Positions 37,049-48,640 of a stretch of 64,000 bases of DNA are shown one piece after another. The DNA comes from Taudactylus pleione. Its lineage: Eukaryota > Chordata > Amphibia > Anura > Myobatrachidae. The notes under the pieces were generated by a model. The model had not been told where the DNA came from and did no database searches. It was given only the letters and a program-made list of their open reading frames with translations. Each line of letters starts with the position of its first letter. Position 1 is the stretch's first letter. The stretch spans positions 5,263,501 through 5,327,500 of the forward strand of contig JAUIMM010000484.1 of the NCBI GenBank assembly GCA_031769625.1, in the 5' to 3' direction. A program made the translations under genes and the position numbers.

Positions 37049-38124
37049 TGAATACCTAATGATCTATACACATTAAATGTAGCTATTTAGTGTTATAAGT
37101 CGCACAAGAAATAATTGCTTTCCAGACTTGGATTGTGGTTCCAAAGTACAAAAAAAGATATTATTCACCAAAAAGCAGATAGTTTCACGCTGTGATCTAA
37201 ATAAAACTAGTGCAAACAAATTATACAATCACAAGGTACAGTTGAATACATATGCATGCGCTCTGGATCCAGATTCCCGGCATCAACTATGAAACCTCCG
37301 TCAACAGCAAAGAAAGATGACTAACTATCAGATTCAGAGGGTTTGCTTATGTGCACATACAGAGATAGGCAATACAATAGAAAAAGTTGGCATAATCCCA
37401 TTGGTTCTTCCACCTGGTTCTTCTGTTATGATACAGTTCATAGGTCAGTTTGCATTGTAATAGTTCAGCCTCGAACAGTTCTTTGTGTCTGTTTTCCCAC
37501 CGAAGAACAGTCTAAACTGGCTAATAAACATCACATTACAGAGTACATTTCAATGCCTAACTCTCTAAGATCCATAATTTACAGACACATGTTGCGATCT
37601 CCCTTTTGATGGAAACGGAGATCTGCAAATAAACAGTGGTTTAGAATAGCACCAAACACGGTCTGCTTATCATGTACTAAACCTGAGATCTTAAATGCAG
37701 TTGCTTCATTTCTTTGATGTCACTTAATGAATAAAACCTTGGATATTAACCTTAATGCTAGGGAATCTTTCTATGTAAGTTTGCAATGTGTAAGTGTAAG
37801 TATATTATGAAAAGACGCTAGTTAGCGTTGTGTGTCTATGTGTTTGTGAAGTACACCATGGTACGTGTTTTGCAGGGTTGTTCATATTATGTTTTAGTAA
37901 ATGTGTGTAGTTATATAATGTGGACGTTTAACATTATTCAATTGCATGGGAATCGCATGATGCTAAATAATAACATTGCCGTATGTACTGATATTGTGGG
38001 AGATTCACTAAAATGGCGTTGGGCGGCCATTTGCAAAATGGCGTCTTGTTACCATTCGCAAAATGGCGTTGTGCAGATTTTAATTTTAACAGAATCTGTC
38101 TCAGCTAATTATCCAGCTTCGACA
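37049..38124 (-). repeat. 3' LTR of the ERV
   Basis: 1076 bp. Compared by eye over the first 250 bases, it differs from the other LTR at about one base in ten, pointing to an old insertion; no exact figure was computed. Three AAAATGGCG motifs lie near its viral 5' end. No clear AATAAA was found in the viral sense. Confidence 0.92.
38010..38068 (+). promoter_or_regulatory. Three YY1-like sites in the LTR
   Basis: AAAATGGCG at 38010-38018, 38035-38043 and 38060-38068, all in one orientation on the plus strand. The other LTR keeps two (47487-47495, 47512-47520). They match the YY1 core; in murine leukaemia virus YY1 represses the LTR. Function here is inferred. Confidence 0.55.
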
Positions 38125-38136
38125 GTCCACCCTTTG
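38125..38136 (-). promoter_or_regulatory. Polypurine tract of the ERV
   Basis: In the viral sense a purine run, AAAGGGTGGAC, ends exactly at the TG of the 3' LTR, the expected place for the plus-strand primer. Confidence 0.6.
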
Positions 38137-38538
38137 ATAGCAAACAACACGCTATAACACTCTGATTTTAAAGTTTAATTTAGGCTTACACTATGACATA
38201 TTATTTAATGTTATATTATGAGATGGCACAAGGTAGTTCTTAAACCATCAATAATGTGTCTCTAGGAGGGGCATAAAACTACCCTTATACGCACACTGTG
38301 AGTCTAGGGAGATCATGGGAAAGATGTGGGGATGCATCTAACCTATAAAGGAAGTCTTGGAGGGGATAAGGAGTTACATTATTTAAGATATTTAAAATAA
38401 CATTTCATAATACATTTCATGCATGTCTAAATCTATACATCATCTGATGGTACATTCTAGTTCAGGGTTGTAATGCAATCCTACATTTACCTCAATATTC
38501 ATATTGTTACTACTAACCACCATCATAATTTAATTCCT

Positions 38539-40264
38539 TCAATTTACCTTATCTTTACATTTTCCACATTTCAACACAGTAGGAACACATTTGACACACA
38601 AGCCAATTACTATGATGACAAAAAATATGATGATCAGGAGTTTACCTATGCTAACAACTATTTACTGGACCCACTCTCCTAGACCGGAGAACCATTTCAC
38701 TGGGTTCAACCTAGAAACCCATTTCTCTACCTTCTCTTCTACTTCAGCCACTGAAGCATTATGGTTCTTCTGAAATTCCCATTTTAACTGCAGCATTTCG
38801 TCCATCTTCCAGTATATCACCTCCTTGGTGTCACTAGTATCATTTGTGATGTATGTTCAGCACTTTACACCAAATTGGGTGGCTAAAGTCACACAGTACC
38901 CTCCAGTGACAGCTGTTAGATAATTTAACACTAATCTGTGTTGCACAAGTTCTTTCTTGTAGGCCTGTAACTCCATAACAGTATACCTAAATGTGTCATC
39001 ATACATCTTGGTGATATTATCTATTAATTTAGCAAGATCTTGGATATATCTGAAATCTAGTGTACCCCAAGCGATCCTGGTGGGATCCAATGCGACTAAA
39101 ACTTGAAAGCCAGTTGTTTCACTAATTAACTGTGTGGCTTTATGTACATCACCAGGTATCATATTTCATTTGACTCTATGTTCATACTGTGCGTGAAGAT
39201 ATAGTGATGGTGTGTTTTTATGAATACCAAGCATTTTACCATGTGTAAGGGTCATAACCTCTTGGAGTACTCTTCCCATATAACACAAACCTTCGGAACT
39301 CGGAGAGAGACACTTATACGCTTTCCTTCCACATATGAAATATACATCATCAGGGAAAACATAAGGAATAGAATGCATCATGATCATCCAACACATTTCC
39401 CTAACAAATGATCCTATCTCAGGTTCTCCCATTTGGCTAATACACGTTTCTGGTTGTATAACCCTGGCACAGTACCCTTCTGGTACTCTGCCAACCATTT
39501 CTTTGATGTCACTTAGTGTATACTGGTACCGAAAGTGTTTCCCACTTAACCTAACTGTGTGTAACAGTTCAAAATGTATAGGCTCATAATCAGCTCTTAG
39601 TGAGAAGGTCATCATTTGGTTATTCCCAGTCACCTCCCAACTTCCTGGTTTATTGAAGTTGGTGAAATTCAAACATAAAAAGTGATTTATCTACTTGGTA
39701 CTGGTGGAGTTTAAAATGAGGTGGTTTGGTGTTAAGAAATTTTCCATCCAGCGTCTTCCCTTGTTGCAGTTCTAAGACCTCAGAGACATTTAATGGAAAT
39801 GGCACTAACCCTACATTATGCTGTCCCAGAGACATGTGAGAGCACACCCAACAGTCAGTCTGGTTTAAAACTTTGCCCACCATGGTATGATAATCCTCTA
39901 AATGATACCCACTCCAATTCTGGTTATACTTAGGTTGGCACTGCTGGATGCAATTGTCATCAACTAAGGACCCACAAAACTCACAAATACAATAATCCTC
40001 AGATGATAGACCTTCACACTGTCTCCAAGTTTCCAACATAGCAGATTTCTTAGCAATTACTGTACTGGGTTTGGTCAGATACCGCCCTTGTGACTGTATT
40101 GCTCCTTCTTCCAACTCCACTCCATTGATATCACCATCAGCTCCCCTCTCCGTCCTCTGTCCTCCGTCACAGAAACCAGAGATCCCAAAACAACCCAGGA
40201 TAATGAGAACTCTGGGAGAAAACACAAAGATAACCATAGCAGACCACTCCATTGCTGAAAACAA
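38539..40264 (-). pseudogene. ERV env remnant
   Basis: The first part (40264-39650) opens with a hydrophobic signal-like segment (VIFVFSPRVLIILGCFG) and contains CWVC, the surface-subunit motif of gamma-type envelopes. A frameshift lies between 39672 and 39650. The second frame runs to a stop at 39168-39166, near the expected surface/transmembrane border. The transmembrane part (from 39162) contains a heptad region and the NYLTAVTGGYC stretch typical of class I envelopes, then a stop at 38859-38857, another at 38664-38662, and a membrane anchor (LLIIIFFVIIVIGLC) ending about 38541. At least three stops and one frameshift inactivate it. Confidence 0.88.
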
Positions 40265-40307
40265 TGATCTACAAATTTATTTTAGCTCAGGTATCTCACT
40301 GTAACCA

Positions 40308-41344
40308 TTAACCCTCCCGGAACAGACTCGCAATTGACAGGTCTACGTTATCTACCTCGATTCCACCTTGTCTCTCCACTGGTTGGTTGACCTTCTTACA
40401 GTGAGTGGAATGGACCCAGGTATCTCTCTCTGCCACTTTCAAAGAAGTTGTACTTGTCAGCAAAACCTGATATGGACCTTCCCACCGATCTGTCAAACAA
40501 CCTGAACACAAGAAATTTCTAATCATAACAAATTCTCCAGGTTCACCATGATGACAGTTTGTTTCAGGCATATCCTGTGACAACAATTTCTGTTTCTGCT
40601 GTTGCTGCTTTAACTATTTACTCATTGCTATAAGATACCTTACAGTAACCTTGTTGTTACTTTTCAATTCTTCTTGCGGACTTATAATCAAATTAGGTTG
40701 TCTACCAAACAGTATTTCAAAGGGGGACAGATTGAGAGGGGGTCTAGGAGTTGTCCTGATACTGTGGAGGATGAGTGGTAGTGCTTTTGGCCACCCCAGT
40801 CCAATTTCTGCCATGATCTTACTTAATTTATTTTTAATAGCCCCGTTCATCCTCTCCACCTTGGCGATGGGTTGCGGTCGGTATGGGGTGTGAAGTCTAC
40901 TATTAATACCCATCAACTTACACAAGCTTTGGAAGACATCACCTGTGAAATGAGTACCCCTATCACTTTCAATAAATCTAGGGATACCATATCTGCACAC
41001 AAACTCCTGAACTATTGTCTTGGCAGTAACTACAGCAGTATTAGTGGCAGCTGGGTATGCCTCAACCCAAGTAGAAAACACATCAGTGCACACTTGAGAT
41101 TCCTGCAGGGTGGTAATTGGATTAAATCAATTTGTATTACCTGAAAAGGTCCGTCGGTTGGAGGAATGTGGGATGGCTCGGTAGGGATTGTTTTCCCAAT
41201 GTTTTTCCTCAAGCAGGTCAAACATAATATTGCTCTCTTGTCACACCAGTATGCTCTCACCAATTTGCACATACCGCGCTTTCCCAAGTGAGTCAGAACG
41301 TGTACTGCCTCAGCCAGGCTTGGGCAGTATGCCTTGGGAGCCAT
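40308..41344 (-). pseudogene. ERV integrase remnant
   Basis: The HHCC zinc-binding part lies at 41344-41190 (ends CLTCLRKN). The catalytic core is at 41093-40614, with DVFSTWVEAYPA (first acid), ESDRGTHFTG (second acid) and VERMNGAIKN (glutamate). The C-terminal part, 40586-40308, carries WEGPYQVLL and the THCKKV end typical of gamma-type integrases. A frameshift separates the zinc finger from the core, and a stop (40616-40614) separates core and C-terminus. All three catalytic acids remain. Confidence 0.9.
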
Positions 41345-41449
41345 TGGCTTACCTTGTCCATTTCTCCAGAGTCCAGAGGACTATTGCCCACATCCCTTGG
41401 ACCTCCAGACTGCCTTTTCCTGGAAGGAACACAAATTTTGCATCTATGG

Positions 41450-42787
41450 TCTTGTACCAGCCTATAACCGCTCCCACCACTCTTTTTCTCATGAAAGTTC
41501 GGACTATTGGCTACATTCGCTGTACAGACTAAAATTCCCTGTTGTAATAACCGCTCAATTATGGGATAAACCCCTCCTGTTTTAACGGGTACTGGGGAAT
41601 TTTTGGAGCTTGCCTAACACTTTTTAGATTTACCATTATGAGAGCTACATTTGCCATCAATCCAGTGTCCTGTCCATCTTTGGTCCAGAGGGACCCCGGT
41701 ATCTGAGATAACATTTGTTCTACTTGAGATGGATTTTTATCTGAAACAGTAGAGTGAAACATTAACCTTTGGGGAGTGTCCAGTATATCCCTCACCTCCT
41801 GTGCAACTCTCTCTGGGATATCTAGAAATATACCATCAGGGGTACAATAAATAACACATCCCATTTTACATAACAAATCCCTTCCCAGTAGGTTAGTAGG
41901 GGCTGCTGATGCCAGGAGGAAGGCGTGCCTGGTATGCAATGGACTGATAGTAAACTCTGCAGATTTGGTTAAAGGATAATGGCCCTCATTCAGAGACGCT
42001 CGTTAGCGGCAGTACGCTCGTTCCGAGCGATGTTTGCACATCTGCGCATGCGTACGGTTTTTAGTACGCATGCGCGAACCAGTCAGTGCGGGCGAAAATC
42101 GTTTGTACGCTATATAGCGAGTGCCTGCTATTTTGAGTGACAGAATGAGGCGTATGTGGGTGGTAACAGGGGAAGGTGCTTGAAAAGGGGGGAGTGGAAT
42201 TCGAACGCAGGCGTGCTTAAAGGTCAAAACGGGCATTTTAAGGGTGTGCATAATTAATCCAGCAGCGTCATTGACCACGTCACTTGGTTTTTTTAAACTC
42301 AGAACTGCTCGCAAAATAGCGGTTGAAAAAACCAACCACAAGAATAGCGAGCAGTTCATACGCTGTACGATGTACTCGATTAATCAAATAAATAGCGGAC
42401 ATGACGTATGGTGCGAGCGGCCAGGGGGCGTTTTTATCAAATAAACGAGCGTATGTTTTGCTCGCTCGTTCAGACTTAGAGGTGTGAACAGACTGCAATT
42501 TGCGAACGGATCATTTGAATAGCCACCCCTTGTTTTTGAACAAACGACCGCAAATAGCGAACGGCTCTGAATGAGGGCCAATATTGCACATTACCGGTTA
42601 CACCCATTGCTGGTACTATTTCGCTGGTCACCTGTAAATTAGATGGAGATTTTATCACTGATCTGGTCGCCCCTGTGTCTACAAGAAAATAATGTTTAGT
42701 ACCAGCTACATCGATTAACATTACAGGTTCTTCTCTAACATCCCCAGTTAACCTGACTGACTGTAGATCACAGGTGTGACCTGACCC
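41450..42787 (-). pseudogene. ERV protease and 5' end of reverse transcriptase, interrupted
   Basis: Protease: VDTGATRS (about 42690) is the catalytic aspartate motif; the other half, NLLGRDLL, is at about 41895. A Harbinger-type MITE (41981-42579) lies between them. Downstream, the start of reverse transcriptase is recognisable (PQYPLKQEG near 41600, GYRLVQD near 41465). The palm, YXDD box and RNase H are missing: after about 41455 the sequence passes quickly into integrase. The deletion removes well over 1 kb relative to a normal pol. Confidence 0.85.
41981..42579. mobile_element. Harbinger-type MITE inside the ERV protease
   Basis: 599 bp. Ends GGCCCTCATTCAGAG and, inverted, GGCCCTCATTCAGAG; TSD AAT at 41978-41980 and 42580-42582. 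The interior is homologous to the MITE at 7750. It lacks the C-NNN-G context of the other copies. It arrived after the provirus. Confidence 0.92.
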
Positions 42788-42790
42788 CTA
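42788..42790 (-). promoter_or_regulatory. Gag-pro amber codon, possible readthrough site
   Basis: The nucleocapsid frame ends in TAG and the same frame continues into the protease. The base after TAG is G, followed by GGTCAGG, close to the gammaretroviral readthrough context. A downstream pseudoknot was not tested. Confidence 0.55.
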
Positions 42791-44591
42791 GAGCTGACTA
42801 TCTTCTTCCAGCAAAGCATTCACTGCTACGACATGAGCAGGTGATGGCTGGAATGGTCCTTTCTGTTGTGGGTGCCCCTTCTGTAGGTATGTGGGTGTTC
42901 CCTGGTTTGGTGTTTCCCATTTCTTAACCTTACAGAACTTACTTATATGGACCTTCTGGTTACACCTATAACACCTTTGTAGTTGATGTGTTGTGAAAGG
43001 TTGTTGTTGTGTGGGTTGGGGAATGAGGAAAGATTGTGGTTGTGTGTGGTAAGAATGCTCCAATGTTATTTACATTCCTTCCAGAGCTTGGATACTAACA
43101 GTCATTAGTTTCTCACTCTGCATTTCTCTCATCCTCAAGATGTTTTTATCATGTTCAATTGTAGATTCCCTGAGTGTGTCCACTGTAAACCCTCCACCCA
43201 GGAAGTGAGGTGTGAACCCTAGCTTTTAGAGTGTCCTTAAGACCATCCATAAGCACTGTGATTGTCATTTCCCTGTGATGGGTGTTGTCTTTTATGTCCT
43301 CTATACCTATGTATTGGGTAATAGTCTGCAGCACTCTAGTAAACTAATCTGCTGCAGACTCACTCTCTTTCTGCTTAATCATGAAGATTTTACTCCAGTT
43401 AACAATTAATGGGAAAAATGCAGCCAATTGGGCAACAATGTGGGTTATATTGTCCTGATTACCTACATCAGTTATGGGACTATCTCCATACAATACACAG
43501 GCCGTGATAAACCTTTTCACGTCGGTATTGTGTGAAAGACATGCCCATAATACCACTCGCCAATCTTCTTTGGTTGGCTCTTGAGCATTACCTAAATCCT
43601 TTACAAATATCTGGCACTTTGCTAGTTCTTTCCTAGGGTCAGGGAAATCTGTCATTATGGAACGTAGTTCTGCTCTTGTCCATGGACAATGCATCACTAC
43701 ATCCCTTGTGGCTACTACACCATGCATGTCCGGATTCCCATTGGGGACAGTTATTGTCCGGATGGGATGGATGCCTGCCATAATGCTACCTTTGGCCTGA
43801 TTGTCTAGTTGAGGGTTCAGCCTACTGCTACTATGTATGGTATTAGTAATCTCTGCTACTGTTAAAGCGGGTGTTAATACTTCCTGCACTGGTGGGGCTA
43901 CCTCTATTTCAGGTACTATCGGGGCAGCTACCTGTGCTTGCTGTGGTGGTACATTTAACATTTGTGCAACATGGGAGAGAGCGGACATCACAACAGGTTC
44001 ATCATCTACATGATAAACATGTTCCTTATAGTTGCTTAGAAGAGGGTACAAATTACTTGTTAAATTTTTACGAGTTTTTACACGGACTGTACCTTCACCC
44101 CCATCCCCATAGGGCGGTGGTGGTGCGCGTGAACTACTGACATTACCTTCCACAACGCAACCTTGCTGTGTGTGCGCACTACTTTGCTGCATACACGCAA
44201 TGCTATTTGCGTGCGCGCTCCCTCGCGTCGTGCACGAGATGCACTTTTGCATCACGTGCACACCGCTAAGCCACATATCCCCATCGTGCTGCAACAACTT
44301 CAAGCAATCATTAAACTTTACCCTTTTATTCAGAGACTTCACTAAACATATACTGTCACTGAGATTGTTCAGAACCTCCGAATCAAAGCTACCAATCTTA
44401 GGAAAAGGTGTTCTACATTTCTTGGTCATTTTGACCCATATGTCACAATATGCTGTAGCGTACATACCATACTTTTTAAACATAACATACCTGGCTGATC
44501 CTAACGGCCCTTCCATCTGCAGCACATCATCAACCATTACTAGAGATGGCTTCGCCACAATTTCGATTGGTGAACGATTTTCAAAGAGCAA
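42791..44591 (-). pseudogene. ERV gag (matrix-capsid frame open, nucleocapsid shifted)
   Basis: A 415-codon frame, 44591-43344, covers matrix and capsid. The middle is proline-rich (VPPQQAQVAAPIVPEIEVAP), and the capsid has FPDPRKEL and a DWRVVLWACL stretch like gamma-type capsids. The start Met at 44591 is the first in frame. A frameshift lies between 43344 and 43063. Then 43063-42791 encodes nucleocapsid with one CCHC knuckle (CYRCNQKVHISKFC). The knuckle's usual glycine is replaced by valine. Confidence 0.88.
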
Positions 44592-45592
44592 CGTTCACTC
44601 ACTCCCTCCCGTTATACCCAGCTAACCCGCCTGGCGTTACAGTCAGCTTGCACAATGAGGAGCAGACTAACCACCTATTGTAAATTATTCTACTTGCAGC
44701 CATATTAAACCAAGCTTCAGCCGCTCGCTCCTTCCCGCTATACCCCACTTCACCTCTACATTATGATCCGTGTGTATACACGTGGAGTAAAGTAACCGCC
44801 TAGCGAATTATTTTACTTGTGGTCAATTTTACACAACCTTCACCACTAGCTTCCTACTTTGAATTTACTCCCATTGGTAGCATTCCTATAACCCCTACCC
44901 TTGCCAGCAGTTTCACTCCCACGACACCCACTTCACAATCACAATTTATATAATCATGAGGTCCGATCTCATTGCCCAAGGAACCTAACTGATCAATGGA
45001 CTTTGCGATTAATGGATGCTGGACCAAGAAACCCCTTAGTTTCTCAATAACCTAAACCACAATGTACCTGCTTTGTACACTGGCCCAGTAGTTTGTGCTG
45101 CCCTGTTGGGCACCTACCGAGTTTATACTGAGGTTTAACAGACACTAACCTCCACTCACACTTAGGCTTAACAGACAGTAGCACCACTTTGCTATCACAC
45201 GTTTCAATTATACACTCCTTTTCTGTACAGAAAATAAAAACCTTTTTCCCTTTAATACAGCGTATAAACCAGAGGTCTTAACAAGCAATCATGCTATACA
45301 TACAATAACCGTTGAACATGTGGCAGCAATACAGGAAATATGCGTACGCTATTGTGCGACTTCCCCTTTTTAACACGACCTTTATCAATGAAGGAAAACA
45401 AACTTTTTCCTACCTTGTCCCTGGATTCTAATCAGCGCACCTTGAACTCACACAATAATGGATAGCGGTCTCTCAACATCAAGTAGTAGCAGGTTTTCGA
45501 AGGCACAATGCGTTCTTTCCTGCTTATGGCACCTCCACCCTTTGCTGAGAGATCGATAACCGTGTGTTACCATGTAAATTGGCAGCGTGATC
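44592..45592 (-). other. ERV 5' leader
   Basis: About 1 kb between primer site and gag, with no conserved frame. Splice donor and packaging signal were not identified. Confidence 0.6.
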
Positions 45593-45610
45593 TCTCTCTA
45601 CAAGCCCCCA
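45593..45610 (-). promoter_or_regulatory. tRNA-Pro-like primer binding site
   Basis: In the viral sense TGGGGGCTTGTAGAG starts four bases after the 5' LTR. It matches the proline-tRNA site at about 10 of the first 12 bases and then diverges. Confidence 0.65.
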
Positions 45611-46164
45611 ACTTTGAATACCTAATGATCTATACACCTTAAATGTGGCTATTTAGCATTATAAGTCGCACAAGAAATAGTTGCTTTCCAGACTTGGATT
45701 ATGGTGCCAAAGCACAGAAAGATACTATTAACCAAAAAGCAGATAGTTACACACTGTGATCTAAATACAATTAGCTCAAACAAATTATACAATCACAAGG
45801 TACAGTCGAATACATATGCATGCGCTCTGGATCCTGATTCCTGGCATTAACTATGGAACCTCCATCAACAGCAAAGAAAGATGACTAACTATCAGATTCA
45901 GAGGGCTTGCTTATGTACTATTACAGAGATAGGCAATACAATAGAACAAGTTGCCATAATCCCATTGGTTCTTCTACCTGGTTCTTCTGTTACGATACAG
46001 TTCATAGGTCAGTTTGTATTGTAATAGTCTAGCCTCCAACAGTTCTTTGTGTCCATTTTCCAGCCAAAGAACAGTCTAAACTGGCTAATAAACATCACAT
46101 TACAGAGTACATTTCAATGCCTAACTCTCTATGATCCATAATTTGTAGACACATGTTGTGATCT

Positions 46165-47075
46165 AGAAGAGAGTTATTCTATATAGTAGGATAACAGAAA
46201 GAAACTCCTTTGTGGGGGCACTCTTATTATATAGTTCTCAGAAATTTTTGTAAAATATAGCTTTTATTTTATATGCACTTAAAAAGACTGGAACAAGACA
46301 TTAAACAAGAAAACAGACCACAACATATATATATATATATTTTTTAAAATTAATCAGCACCACAGAATTCTGTAGCATATATAACTGCAGCGCAGTAAAT
46401 CATAGGTGATAGATGATATCTGCACCATATATCTGCACCTGTAGCTATGCACGCCATCCATATGCACAAGCTGTAAATACAGCTTGTGCATATGGATGGC
46501 GTACATGGCTACATAATAATATTTACTGTTACAAGCGTATTTAATAAATTCGCCTTTTCTTCCACTGCTAACAGCAGGGTATGGAATATATTAACATAAA
46601 AGTACAAATATTGAATGGTAATCGCACTTATGAATGTATTGTGGCCATACTTTAATGTATTTAAGCCATGGTGCAGATATCGTCTATCACCTTTGATTTA
46701 CTGCGCTGCAGTTATATATGGTACAGAATTCTGTGGTGCTGATTAATTTTTTTTAAAATCTATATGTTGTGGTCTGTTTTCTTGTTTAATGTCTTGTTCC
46801 AGTCTTTTTAAGTGCATATAAAATAAAAGCTATATTTTACAAAAATTTCTGAGAACTATATAATAAGAGTGTCCCCACAAAGGAATTTATTTCTGTTATC
46901 CTACTATATAGGATAACTCTCTTCTAGGTATATACTGCTTTACTCCAGGGGAGCACCACCAACTGAGTAATGGGATAAGGATGTTTTCTCTCTTAAGTCA
47001 ATGTGATATAGATGTTGGTTCTTTGATTTCTTTAGACTGTATCAAAACTTGTGCGGAGTCCTCTCCGTGTTTTTT
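46165..47075. mobile_element. 911-bp foldback inserted in the LTR, 14-bp TSD
   Basis: Flanked by ACATGTTGTGATCT at 46151-46164 and 47076-47089; the other LTR has one copy of this site. Arms of about 260 bp (46165-46435 and 46665-46928) are inverted copies. The ~230-bp centre contains a perfect 25-bp hairpin, and ~150 bp of unpaired sequence follows the right arm. A long TSD points to target-primed reverse transcription (LINE or Penelope type) and not to a cut-and-paste transposase. No protein is encoded. Confidence 0.85.
46451..46502. repeat. Perfect 25-bp-arm hairpin
   Basis: 46451-46475 and 46478-46502 are exact inverses around the two bases AA. It lies at the centre of the LTR-inserted foldback. 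Confidence 0.95.
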
Positions 47076-47581
47076 ACATGTTGTGATCTCCCTGTCGATG
47101 GAACCGGAGATCTGCAAATAAACAGTGGTTTAGAATAGCACCAAATACGGTCTGCTTATCATGTACTAAACCTGAGATCTTAAATACAGTCACTTCATTA
47201 CATAATTAATAATGAATAAATCCTTGGATATTAACCTTAATGCTAGGGAACCTTTCTATGTAAGTGTGCAATGTGTAAGTGTAAGGATATTATGAAAAGA
47301 TGCTAGTTAGCGTTGTGCGTCTATGTGTTTGTGAAGTACACCGTGGTACATGTTTTGCATATTATATGTTTTAGTAAATGTGTGTAGTTATATAATGAGG
47401 ATGTTTAACATTGTTCAATTACATGGGAATCGCACGAAGCTAAATAATAACATCGCCGTATGTACTGATATTGTGTGAGATTCGCTAAAATGGCGTTGGG
47501 TGGCCATTTGCAAAATGGCGTCATGCAGATTTTAATTTTAACAGATTCTCTCTCAGCCAATTATCCATCTTCGACAACAGT

Positions 47582-47800
47582 GGGCCTGATTTAGAGATGG
47601 ACACAGTGCTGATTTTACCGCAGTTGAGCCATGTTTTACTATGTGCAAAAAATCCAAAAATCTCTTACTGCGCACGCATGAACACAAATGTCCTAAGCCA
47701 CTCGCATTTTAGTACAGCATCGCTAACACCTGAGAAAGGGTTTGTGATCCCTGGGGCATTTCAGGGTGAAGACTGGGAGGTGACCTAAAGTGATAACAAA
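47582..47800. mobile_element. Left-end fragment of a GGGCCTGATT MITE
   Basis: Starts GGGCCTGATTTAGAG just beyond the ERV flank, with CGCACGCATG inside. No matching right end was found before the LINE remnant, so it appears truncated. Confidence 0.5.
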
Positions 47801-47949
47801 AAGGGACTGTTTTGTGTGCGTGTTATGGAAGTATCAAGGACATGTCTTGGAACATCACTGAATTCCCAATCTCAAATTCACAGATTCAGAGGCAAGGTTT
47901 ATTTGGATTTGTGGAGAGAAGCTAGAGAAGATCATAGGCTACCTTATTT

Positions 47950-48425
47950 AGAAACATAGAATTTGACGGCATATAAGTACCACTTGGCCAATCTAGACTA
48001 CCATTTTTTTACCTTTTAGTAACCTCAACCCTATATGATCCTCAGTTCTTTGTAAGGAAAATTTCATGCCTATCCCAAGCATGTTTAAATATCTCTACTG
48101 TCTTAGCATCTACCACCTCTGATGGGAGGCTATTCCACTTATCCACTACCCTATCCATTAAGTAATTTTTCCTCAAATTTCCTTTGAACCTCCCTCCCTC
48201 CAGTTTGAATGCATGTCCTCGTGTTCTAGTACTTCTCTTCTTTTGAAAAATTTCTCCCTCCTGCACCTTGTTAAAATCCATGATATATTTGAAAGTTTAT
48301 TTCTAGTCATACTTTCCCTTCTCTGCTCCAAACTATACATAATAAGATCTTTTAGTCTTTCCTGGTAAGTTTTGTGATGTAGGTCATGAACCATTTTAGT
48401 TGCCCTTCTTTTTACAGTCACTAAT
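47950..48425 (-). pseudogene. LINE 3' remnant (reverse transcriptase C-terminus)
   Basis: Minus strand: VKRRATKMVHDLHHKTY then RLKDLIMYSLEQRRE, then after a frameshift STRTRGHAFKLEGGRF and WNSLPSEVVDAKTVEIFKH. This is the C-terminal tail seen in several non-LTR retrotransposon clades. 47950-48040 is its probable 3' untranslated end. The rest of the element is absent (5' truncation, usual for LINEs). Confidence 0.8.
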
Positions 48426-48439
48426 GTAGTTATTTCTTT

Positions 48440-48640
48440 CTGGGGGCACTGTATAAGGGGAATTACTGGTGCACTGTATAAGGGGCACTGTATTAGTGGC
48501 ACTACTGGGGGCACTGTATAAGGATGCACTACTGGGGGCACTGTATAAGGGGCACTACTACAGAGGGCACGGTATAAGGGACACTACTACAGTGTGCATT
48601 GCAAGAGGGGCACTACTACTTGGGGCATTAAGGTGCATAT
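48440..48640. repeat. ~26-bp minisatellite
   Basis: Diverged copies of GGGGCACTACTGGGGGCACTG followed by TATAA. Open frames over it come from the repeat. Confidence 0.85.

Larger units (their letters stand above)
37049..47576 (-). mobile_element. Class I endogenous retrovirus, LTR to LTR
   Basis: About 10.5 kb on the minus strand. Paired LTRs (37049-38124; 45615-47576 with an insertion) begin TGTCGAAG and end TATTCA in the viral sense. Flanking hexamers ACAGTA and ACAGTG differ at one base, consistent with a target duplication. Gag, protease, integrase and env remains follow in viral order; reverse transcriptase is mostly deleted. A tRNA-Pro-like primer site, one zinc knuckle, gag and pro in one frame separated by TAG, a CWVC motif in the surface subunit and gamma-type heptad motifs in the transmembrane subunit all place it with gamma/epsilon-like retroviruses. 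It cannot encode a functional virus. Confidence 0.92.
45615..47576 (-). repeat. 5' LTR of the ERV, interrupted
   Basis: Homologous to 37049-38124 except for a 911-bp insertion (46165-47075) with a 14-bp duplication, and a ~28-bp deletion that removes one of three AAAATGGCG motifs. Confidence 0.92.
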
